From assembly GCA_007258455.2 (NCBI GenBank), contig VDFB02114884.1, positions 1 through 64,000 on the forward strand: 64,000 nt of DNA. The letters run 5' to 3'. Positions within the stretch are counted from its first letter, which is position 1, and each line of letters opens with the position of its first letter. The stretch is from Sequoia sempervirens (Eukaryota; Streptophyta; Pinopsida; Cupressales; Cupressaceae). Positions 12,151 through 21,877 of this stretch are shown here, one piece after another. Under the pieces are notes generated by a model. It made no database searches and was not told where the DNA came from. It saw only the letters and a list, made by a program, of their open reading frames with translations. A program made the translations under genes and the position numbers.

Positions 12151-13489
12151 ACTACCGACATTGGGGGAGGCAGGGGGCATAAAAAAAGTATGGATGGGAA
12201 ACCTGAGAATGACGAGGAGGAATTTTTGAAAATGATAAAATGAATTGTGTACATGTAGAAAATGGGCATTTTGCGGGTGCAAGAGAGACGATCAGAGGTG
12301 TTGAGGAAATGCATAGTGAGGATGAATGAGGAGGATTTCCAGAGACTAGCAGAGGTAGGAATACTTCATATGATGGCATATCCGATGATCAAAGCCCACG
12401 GGGCCATGTTGACAGTGTTGATAGAGCAGTGGGATTCAGCGATGTCGACCTTTCACCTACCGACAAGGGAGATGACGGTGACACTGGAGGATGTATAGCG
12501 GATCTTGAGGCTCTCGATATCAGGGCTCCCGATTAGCGAGTGTTGGTCAAAGGGGGAGACACTGGATGAGTCTCTGCAAGTAGTATTCAGGGATGACAAG
12601 CTACCAATGTAGCGACAACAGCTGAATATAGACAGGTTACTGTCATGCAGGGTACCGATACTATCACTGTACCTGACAGGGTTGATTAGTGGTATACTTC
12701 TACCGGACTTGAGTGGTTGGTTTTCTTCACATGAGGATGGTCGAGGTGATTCATCACATCATCAAAGGCTGAGAGGGACAGTTCGTGTGGGGGACTTGAA
12801 TGTTAGCACAGTTGTATCGAGACATGCACGTGGTTTGTTACAGACAGTAGTTGAGTGTGACACACGCCACACTACTACAAGTGTGGGCCTGGGAGCATAT
12901 CCGTGTGACCAGGCCGATTATAGCGAGAGTTGGTAGCATGATGATAGGGAGGTCGTAGCGTGGTGGTGAGGAGCAAAGGCAGGGGCTATACTGCGGTACC
13001 GAGAGATGCAAGAGGTAGACGTGTGGAGGAGACAGTTTGATGAGGTGCGAGCAATAGACATAGAGTGGAGGCCATACATAATGCGGCAATTTAGGGGGTG
13101 GTTGAGGGAGGAGGAGTTGCATAGTGGTTACTTCTTTACACAATGTTACATGATTGGGAGTAGGCCACGAGTAGTGGAGTTGCATCGACCGGATCGGGTG
13201 ACGAGGCAGTTCAGAGTGAGATAGGATATTTTGGTAGGCCGAGTGACATTTCGATGAGTGACGCGAGAGTGGTAGTGGGGAGCAGCGTTAGATCGGCGCA
13301 ACGTGTGGGGTGATATTGAGGGACTGGTGTTTAGGGCCTATTCTGATAGGCGAGAGGGGCTGCAAGACACAGGGATGAGAGGGCGGTATGATGAGTGGTT
13401 CAGGCAACATCCGCCTGAGCAGATTACACCAATGGTGTCGATCGAGGAGGCACGAGGATTTGGGTCAGAGGATGAGAGGCGATTATAGG

Positions 13490-14370
13490 CATTTAGTTTG
13501 CAAAGACTGTCGAGAGGACACAAAGGAGGATGAGGGGCACAAGAGCAGGTGATAGGAGGTCGGAGGAGGAGACGACAATAGAGGGGCCGGGGAGGAGACA
13601 GAGCAGAGGGTGGGGGGATGCAGCAGAGGGGGGAGGGGCTGAGGCTGAGGAGGTGGCAGAGGATGAGGTTGAAGAGGTGGCAGAGAGGAGGTCGAGATCC
13701 TGAGGGCGGGGTCGACAAGAGAGGAGGTTGGGAGCTCGAGGAGGAGAGCATGGTACACAGGGCGAGGAGGGAGGAGGGGGACAGAGACAAGATAACGGAG
13801 GACAGAGGGAGTCAAAGAGGATACAAACAAATATCTAGGAGGGCAGGGGGACAGGAGACAATCGGAGTGGAGGAGAGGCAGGGGACAGATGGAGCCAGAG
13901 GAGGACAACAGCAAGAAGGAGGAGGTGGATGGATGTGACACAGGAGGGATGCACGACCATGGAGATGGAGGATGGAGGAGGAATGAGACAATAGAATAAA
14001 GCACAGGAAGGATCTGTAGAGAGACAGTGGAGATCAAGGAAGCGAAAATGAAAGGAGAGATGAAAAGAAAGGAGGGGGGAGTGGCCCAGGCTCAGAGGGA
14101 GAGAGACTACATAGAGCTGGAGAGGGACAGGAGAGAGATTAGAGAGGATGGAGGAGAGATTGGTGAGAGAGAGAGATGAGAGTGATGTGGAATGAGGCAG
14201 AGATGGGCAGGGAGCAGATGACAAGAGGAAGGTGTGGGAGGGGAGGAGTAGGAAATGGAGAGTGCAGAGAGATAAGAAATGTGGCCTTGCAAAGAAGATG
14301 AGGGGAGATAAAGGTGCAAGGAACGGAAGATGAGTGGAGGGATGCAGGAAGAGATGCAGTGGTGCACACA
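13490..14370 (+). repeat. Purine-rich tract, about 0.9 kb
   Basis: On the + strand the stretch is made almost only of G and A in short GAG, GGAGG and AGAGAG words. It corresponds to the linker between the PMD and the coiled coil. Long reading frames on the other strand here (for example 13338-13790 and 13835-14389) are S/P/L-rich by-products of this composition, not genes. Confidence 0.75.
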
Positions 14371-14955
14371 GGAAGAGGAGATGCAACACGGGCTCAGTTG
14401 CAGAGGGGGTTGGTTGAGGGGGTAGGGCTAGGGGCAGATGTTCAGGAGCTACACATGCAGTTACAAGCGTTGCAGGCGGAGAGGGATAGGGGCACAGAGC
14501 AGATACAACAATTGATATTAGCTCAGGAGGCCTGGGTACAAGAGCGGCGAGCTATTAGTGCAGATCGAGATCGGTATAGGCATGAGCGGAATGCTGCAAG
14601 ACAGATAGCTGGGTAGAGGGATGAGTTCATGTAGCAGGCAAGCTATTGGAGGGGTGTATATGAGCAGGTCGTTCTGGATCCAGCATAGCACACGGCGCGC
14701 TACGTCAGTCAGGCCCCACAGCCACTAGGGTCGTCTCAGTCATTAGGGACAGGCACCAGGGGATTTAGTGACTATCGGTGGACTTCGTCTCCATATGGCG
14801 GTTACCAGGGGACTCCTACCCGTGAGTACCAGGGGACTCCCACCCATGAGTACCAGGGGATTCCAGTGCACAGAGGGCTAGTACCTAATTCTCCACAGAG
14901 ATCAGATGTGGGCAACTCACAGTAGAGTGGGCAGATACAGCGGGCAGGACATTGA

Positions 14956-16860
14956 TTTTTTTTGGCAAATACAGGATGGATATTTTGTTCATGTCACCAG
15001 AGATCAGAGGTGATCGACATCTCTGGATTTTGTATCTTATTTGGCGATATATGATGGAGATGTATTGTATTATGATAGGATATTTATTATTTTGATTATG
15101 CGAGGGCTTTTATTGACACTAGGCATGATGTTTCTTGTATGCGGCTATATGAGATGATTTATGATGTGGTTTCATATATATACACATGTTTATATGGATG
15201 GATGATTTATGCTTTATGATTATGAGTTAGGGATGCATATGTATGTCATTATGATTATGATGATGGATGCACATTTGTTTATGTAAATGGATAATTATGT
15301 ATGCTTTATGATTTATGATTTATGGATGCACATATTCATGTGGATGAGTGATTATGTAAATTCTTTTATGATTTATGATTTATGGATGCACATGTTCATG
15401 TGGAATATGAATGAAAGGTAAATGTTTATAATACACCTAAGTGTCAATAAAGACCGTCATGAGAATGTGGATAGGTGATAGGTGTATGGAGGAGTGCATT
15501 TGCCAAAAAAAAACCATTAATATTCTGAAAAGAAGAGGACTCAAGAGGAAAGAGAACGAGAGTACTTGCACAATCGAAATCATAAGTCATGGTGATGGTC
15601 ATGATGGAAATGAAGGGTGCATGTGAAGTGATAAAAATGTAGTGAAAATGCGATTTTGCCATCTTTGGAGCATTGATTTTTACTATAGCGTTGGATATAA
15701 AGTACCTTGATATGGAAGATCAAGGCGAATGAGTATTCTATGGATGAAACAAACATAGCAAACAAGAAGGTTATCCTCTACACCTCGAAGTCGCGATGAC
15801 CTCGGTTGGGCCTGGTGTTGAGATAACCACAAACACACAAAGTTGTCCCAGCGTAACACAAGATCTTAGAGATCTTGGTGGGTCTTACAAGGGATAACCA
15901 AGAAGACAGCAGTCAAAAAAAATGATCAAGGTATGCCCCCATGTCAGCAAGTCAAGGTACGCCATGGCATGGTGTATCAAGGCAACCCTGACAGGTGATG
16001 GTAAGGAACCCAAATGATAAACAAAATTCAAAAGCATCAAGAGATCACAATCAAGACTACAGGTCCTTTGCCATAGGATCAAGGTGATGGATGGGATTGA
16101 CGAGGTCTGCTAGGAAGGATTCATCCTGTTGAGACCAAAGATGGATGCTAAACTATAATGATCCAGTTGACGCGGGACGTTATTCATGGACTAGATCTTG
16201 TAACATGAGGGAATTTTGTTTATTAAGAACCGGTTAGATGTGGGCATAACTTGATAACGAAGCACAAAAGACCGACACAACCTACAAACCTAGGGGCTCG
16301 GGGGCTGATCATAGACTAGCCTTGCCTACGTGAAAGTGCAGAGCCCTTGTAGTTCCAGAAAAGACCATGGATAAAGTGAAAAGAAGACAATGGTGACCGA
16401 TGATGATGGACAAATACCCCGGGGGTGAATCAAATGATCAACTCTGCCTATGTGACAGCTCAAGGGAATCGTAGTTTGACTGACGGTTATGACAGGATGG
16501 GATTTAAGTGAAGACCGACACGATGGATGATCCTAGGTGGTGACACAAAATGAGATAAGCTCAGATTAGGATGAAAGCTCAGGATGGGGGACAACCAACG
16601 TACATTGTCTAATGCTCAACCAAGATATGTACCGAGTGGCCAAGGATGGGATGGGTGAGGATGTGAGGATGAGACGAATGGAAGCACAAAGTAATTAAGA
16701 CACCAGGTAGATAATGATTAAGCTCTTCTACAAATGGTGCCTAGTAACAGGTTTTCACCAAATGTACTTGTCCAAGGCGCCACCAGGGGTGGTTTTCACC
16801 ATAGAATAGATTTATTTTTATTTACTATTTTTTTAAAAAAATTGATGGGGTTACCGAGCA
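14956..16860. other. Non-coding part of the Tat-type element between PMD gene and integrase
   Basis: I see no protein family here. It holds the 3' flank of the antisense PMD gene, a 60-bp tandem repeat (15190-15405), and 1.4 kb of unique sequence that would be downstream of integrase on the minus strand. Confidence 0.5.
15190..15405. repeat. 60-bp tandem repeat
   Basis: The block around TTATGATTTATGGATGCACA at 15301-15344 recurs exactly 60 bases later at 15361-15404 with a few changes. Diverged copies lie upstream near 15200-15300. About three to four units in total. Confidence 0.75.
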
Positions 16861-17990
16861 GATTTAGGTGTAAAACTTCTTTAGATGCATGATATTGATG
16901 GGTTCGTCAAGGGGATATCCTTCAAGAGTAGTCAATCTGTAGGCCCCAAATCCATATTTGGTGGCTATGATATAAGGCCCTAACCAGTTTGCCTCAAATT
17001 TTCTCTTTTTATCATGATCCTGTTGAGTGCACTGGTTCTCCTTAAGAACAAGCTCACCAACCTGGAATTGTCAAGGATGAACCTTCTTATTGTAATTACA
17101 TTTGAGGCGATTTTGGTATGCTTGCAGATGATCATAGGCTTTTATTCTTCATTCATCCAGTAATTCCAGCTGTGCAAGCCATGCAACACGAGCATCTTCT
17201 TTGTTGATAAGATTCTTCAGAGAAATCCTCAGTGATGGGAGTTCAACTTCAATTGGTAAGATGACTTTAGCACCATATACTAAAGAATAGGGGGTGCCGC
17301 CTATCGGGGTGCGGATGGATGTGCGATAGGCCCAGAGGGCAGGATGAATATGGAGGTGTCAATCTCATCCAGTGTTATTGACAACCTTTTTGAGGATACG
17401 GATAAGGGTCTTGTTGGTTGCTTCTGCCTAACCATTGCCCTAGGGGTAATAAGGCATTGACCAACAGTGCTGGATATGAAAGGTGTCGCAAAGGTGTTTC
17501 ATGACTTGGTTTTTTAAGGGTTTTCTGTTATCAGAGAGGATGGTGGATGGGTTTCCATATCTACAGAGAATATGGTAAAGGATAAATTTTGAGATTTGGA
17601 TACCGGTGATTTGTGAGAGTGGTATTGCTTCCACCCACTTAGTGAAGTATTCAGTGGCAATAATTATGAATGTATGGCCATCGGATGATGGTGGGTAAAT
17701 CTTGCCAATTAAGTCAAAACTCCATTGAGAAAATAGCCACGGTGCCAGGAGGGGCTAAAGATCTTGTGCGAGGGCGTGAATCAAATCTACATGTTGCTGG
17801 CATGGAAGGCACTTCTTCACAAATTCACAAGCATTGTGTTCCAATGTAGGCCAATAATATCCAGCTCGTAGGATCCTTTTGGCCAGGGCCATACCATTTG
17901 AGTGGGCTCCACAAACACCACCATGTACCTATGTTAGTGTCGTGCGGGCCTCAGTCTCATTCAGACACCTAAGGAGGATTCCATCACACC
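16860..17990 (-). pseudogene. Tat-type integrase remnant
   Basis: Reading the minus strand from about 17990: a zinc-binding HHCC region (GAHSNGMALAKRILRAGYYW, then CLPCQQH) and the first catalytic Asp in a FDLIGKIYPPSSDG block. Next come STILSDNRKPLKN with the second Asp and AEATNKTL with the Glu. Further on is a long C-terminal part with WLGPYII near 16980 (GPY/F-type module) and EPINIMHLKKFY at about 16880. Two TAG codons replace expected Gln codons in the YYP.GNG.AEATNK block near 17430, and other stops follow. It would insert the cDNA; it is now broken. Confidence 0.88.
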
Positions 17991-18111
17991 CACGACGATA
18001 AAGTGTATCACCAACGATGACGTATTGGGAAGAGCAATGAATGAAAGATTTGTGTTGATTTTGTGTGAGATTTGGGGGTACAATACTGTCATGGAGATAG
18101 GTATATATGTC

Positions 18112-18789
18112 CTAATACCAGGGGGAGGCGGGACCTACGATATCGCACACCATATCAGTCTCAGGGATATCATATGTTGGGATTAAAAGTTGTTCCACAA
18201 GGAACTCACATTTTGTTCGGTCTTTAGGCATGTCAATCAGGGAACCAATAGTGGCCATTGCATCAGCTACTTTATTTCGTACTCTAGGAATTTGTTCAAA
18301 TTGTATAGAGGTGAAATATTTCTTGAAATCATCCACCATGCGCTTGTAGGGTAATAGCTTATCATCTTTGGTTAGGAACTCATCATTAACCTGTCTAATG
18401 ACTAGCAAAGAATCACCAAAGACTTTCAAATGAGTTGTGTGCCACTGCTTTGCAATTTTGAGGCCGGTGAGGAGAGCCTTGTACTCTGCCATATTGTTGG
18501 TACATGGGAATGCTATCCTGAATGATTTTGGAATGTAGTCACCTTGAGGGGTAACTAATAAAATTCCTGTGCCTGATCCATTATGCGTGTATGAGCCATC
18601 AAAATATAATGTCCAAGCTGGTGCTTCTGTGATTATGTAGACTTCTTCATCTGGAAATTTAGTGTCTAGAGGGTAAGCATCTACTAATGGTTCCTTGGCC
18701 AATTGATCAGCTATGACCTGTCCCTTTATGGCTTTCCGTTCCACATACTTTATGTCAAATTCACTTAGGAGCATGACCCACTTGGCCAT
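18112..18789 (-). pseudogene. Second (aRNH-type) RNase H of the Tat-type element
   Basis: An open 225-codon piece of pol. After a short tail of the first RNase H it contains a full RNase H fold: WTLYFDGSYTHNGSGTGILL with the first Asp, NNMAEYKALLTGL with the Glu, VFGDSLLVIRQV with the second Asp, and NKVADAMATIGS with the final Asp. All four acidic residues are present. A second RNase H after the RT-linked one is a hallmark of Tat-lineage elements. The ATG at 18789 is internal to pol and not a true start. A stop near 18112 separates it from integrase. Confidence 0.85.
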
Positions 18790-20050
18790 GCGGCCAGTAG
18801 AGTGGTTCTAGATAACAAATACTTCAATGGATCGATTTTGGCAATTAATTTGATTGGATGGCTGAGCATATAATGTCAAAATTTCTGTGTGTTGAAGATG
18901 AGTGTGAGGCAGGCCTTTTCCATGGGGGAGTAGTTTAATTCGTAGCCGACCAATGTCTAACTGATGTAGTAGATCGCCCTCTCTTTCGATGATTCATCAT
19001 GTTGTGCCAGCAATGCCCCCAGCGCAACTAAAGTGGCAGAGATGTAAAGTAGGAGGGGTTTTCTTAGAATAAGTGGCATCAAGATCGGTGGATGAGCTAA
19101 ATATTCCTTAATTTTATCGAAACCTATCTGACATTGTTGGTTTCATTGGAAGGTGGAATTTTTCTTCAGAAGATGAGTGAATGGCTGACACTTATCTGCT
19201 AGCTGGGCTATGAATCGACAGATGGATTGCATCTTCCCTTGGAGGCTTCTTAACTGTTTCAGATTGCGCAGAGGTGGCATATCCAGGATAGTCTTTACCT
19301 TGGCAGGATCAACCTTAATGCCCCTACGAGAGACTATGAAACCCAACAACTTTCCTGATGTGACTCCAAAGACACACTTTTTGGGATTTAGCCGCAACTT
19401 GTAATGCTCTAACCGCTCAAATATCTTTTTCAGGATGGTAGGATGTTCTACTCATGTTCTGGATTTCCCTAATAGGTCGTTGACATAATCCTCCATGATG
19501 ATATGTATGAGGTCATGGAAGATGACTGTCATTGCCCTCTGATATGTTGCCCCCGCATTTTTGAGACCAAAGGGCATAACATTGTAACAAAAAGTGCCCC
19601 AAGGTGTTGTGAAGGTGGTCTTGTGTTGGTCCTTAGGTGCGATTTGAATCTGATTATAACCAGAGAAGCCATCCATAAGGGATAACATCTCATGTTCTAC
19701 TATTAGGTTGACCAACATGTCAATGTTAGGTAGAGGGAAGTCATCTTTTGGGCAGGCTTTGTTAAGATCCCTGAAATTTGTGCAGACCCAAATGTCTCCA
19801 TTTGGTTTGGCAACTGGTACTATATTGGAGATCCACTCAGAGTAGTCAATCAGCCTGATAAAACCCGCCTCTAGTAACTTCTCCAATTCCTTCTTGACTA
19901 ATAATGTGACCTGCAGATGCATCTTGCGGAGCTTCTGTTTGACAGGCTTGGCATCTGGGCGAACGTCTAAATGATGAACCACTAAGGTGGGATGTAAGCC
20001 TAGCATGTCTGAGTATGACCAAGCAAAGTTAATGATTCCCTCTTGGAATA
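18790..20050 (-). pseudogene. Tat-type reverse transcriptase and first RNase H remnant
   Basis: The RT fingers and palm read from about 20050 on the minus strand: a LLEAGFIRLIDYSEWISNIV block, CTNFRDLNKACPKDDFPLP, SLMDGFSGYNQI with the first catalytic Asp, and VMPFGLKNAGATYQRAM. The catalytic box at about 19480-19495 reads EDYVNDLL, so the first Asp of the usual YVDD is Asn and polymerisation should be lost. The thumb follows at 19143-19397 (LNPKKCVFGVTSGKLLGF). The RT-linked RNase H at about 18790-19140 is recognisable from LLYISATLVALGALLAQ and YSPMEKACL, with stops. Confidence 0.88.
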
Positions 20051-21106
20051 GTTGTACGATGACTGGATACTCTTGCTCTAAGAGTGACTTAGTTACATAG
20101 GTGATTTTAGGATTTTCAGCAGTACCCAGATTAACTTCTTGAGTCTCTTCAATTACAATAGACAATAGGGCGGATAACTGAGTTCCCATAAGGGGAAGAT
20201 GAACACCTCCATCTTCCAGCACCTCTTCGAGGTTTTCACCATCAGATGCGTCCTTTATTTTTACTTTTTCAAGGTCAGGAAGTGCCTCAGGGAGGTTTTC
20301 ACTAGATGACTGCTTTTTACTTTTCTTATTCTTATTTTTGCGACTGGAGTGTTCATCCTCCCCCAATCCCATAAGGTTGACATATGTATCCGCAGACATA
20401 CTGACAGGTGTGCTATTACGTAGGTCCCAATCAATAAGCTAAGGGTGACAAAGGGATAGGCTAATAGTGTAGACGGATAGGAATTCAAACATGGATGATA
20501 GGTCGATATGATCGACATCATCGTATGCACGTATGATGGATTCCTCCTCGGGTATGTCTTCTAATGAGCCATTGTCCACAGCGACACTATTGGAAGTATT
20601 AGACGATGTTGCAGGGCCTTTCTGCTTTCTGTCATACCCAATACCCATGTTTTTTGGTAGCTTTGACGTATCAATGGGTTACAACCGCCCTTGTTCTTCT
20701 TTACCTAGGCCCCTGCCTTGGTAGTTGTACTTTTCTACAAACTTAGCTGACCATGGATATGCTTCCTGAAAATATTCCTTTAGAGGGGGATCTGGCTGGG
20801 GTTCTTCTTGGTAGACCCATTAGCTTATGTCCTCTTCTGGTGCATCTATCTTGACACTTGGGGATCTGAAAGTGGTGGTAGGGATGTTTTTTTACCACTG
20901 AAGGTGACTGTCTTGTCTTCCTTTGGAGTAGCATGTGAAGGTTGACCATAATCGTGTGGTGATGGTGGCATGGTTGCTACATTAAGAGCAGTATGCATTT
21001 TGTATTCACCACACCCTTTGTTAATGATCTGGACTTTGGTGATTGTAGGATCAGTGGTGGAAGATGGAGGGGTTATCGCGATGGAGGGTGGATTAGAAGA
21101 TGATGA

Positions 21107-21690
21107 CTAGGATGCCCCCATTTCCACCCCGAGATAGTAATGTAAATGGGGAAAGGACGCTTCCAAAGCCTGACAATATTCAAATAGTTGGGGGTCAGCG
21201 TAGATGGTGACTTCCTGTCCGTTGACTAGAAATTTCAAGCACTGATGGTACGTGGAAGAGACGGCTTGCATAGCATGGAGCCATGGGTGGCCAAGGAGGA
21301 GATTATATGGCAAGTCCAGATCAAGGACATGACAGGTAATGTAATGAACCACAGGTCCCACTTGGATAGGAAGACTGATAATTCTCTTTGAATTCCTTTA
21401 TGCATTATCATAGGCCTTGATGGTGATGATCTAATTACTTAGATCTGCTTGAGTATACCCCACCTGTTTTATGAATTTTAGAGTACACAAATTGAGGGCA
21501 GAGCCATTATCTACCAAGACCCTTTTTATTTTATGACGGGCAACCACGACTTCGATATGTAAGGGGCGATTATGATTCACATCAATGTTTGGCATGTCAT
21601 TTTGGTTGAAGTGCAATTGATAAGATAAAGCCAAGTGGCCTACCAAAGCTTGGAATCGTGTAGGGTCAATGTCATTAGGCACATGGGTTT
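21107..21690 (-). pseudogene. Tat-type aspartic protease remnant
   Basis: The active-site block VLVDNGSALNLCTL lies near 21490-21530. The retropepsin triad is usually D-T/S-G; D-N-G is frequent in this lineage. The C-terminal hallmark DLPYNLLLGHPWLHA, near 21265-21315, matches the YNxLLGRPWIH block of Tat elements. The two parts are in one frame, separated by stops near 21430. It would process gag-pol. Confidence 0.82.
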
Positions 21691-21877
21691 CCTACAGGGC
21701 TTTGTTAAGGATTTCCTGATGTATAGGTGAAGACTTAAGCAAATCCAAAATGGAGATATGAGCAGGGGTCTTCCCTAGGTGATCAAGGATGTTGTACTGA
21801 GAGCTTATAGGAGTTGATTGGGCGAGTGTGGAGGCCGCAAGGATAGTAATGTGGGCTCGTCGTGTAGTAACAACACA

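Larger units (their letters stand above)
11722..14955 (+). pseudogene. Antisense plant mobile domain (PMD) gene remnant inside the Tat-type element
   Basis: This runs opposite to gag-pol, between integrase and the 3' LTR. Nearly all openings share one frame, from the ATG at 11722 to a TGA at 14953-14955. PMD (PF10536-type) landmarks appear in family order: a STFHLPTREMTVTLEDV block ending at 12495, SGLPISE just after, LLQVWAWEHIRVTRP at 12872-12916 (shifted by one frame), IEWRPY near 13060, VELHRPDRVTRQFRV at about 13174-13218, and RYDEWFRQH near 13390. The C-terminal part is a charged low-complexity linker, a coiled coil at about 14440-14613 and YQGTPTREYQGTPTHEYQG repeats near 14800-14860. 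A plausible intron is 11803-12285 (CAG|GTTAGC donor). Many in-frame stops, mostly TAG or TGA (for example 12496-12498), and at least two frameshifts make it non-functional as read. PMD proteins of plants include MAIN and MAIL1; some PMD genes are carried by transposons. Confidence 0.82.

Noticed and set aside
11835..12379. Overlapping frames on both strands at the GC-rich array, Pro/Arg-rich
   Set aside because: They result from the minisatellite, which has few stops in any frame; probably part of an intron.
13338..14389. Several long minus-strand reading frames rich in Ser, Pro and Leu
   Set aside because: They are the complement of the purine-rich tract and have no domain, start context or conserved text; the + strand frame continues the PMD gene.
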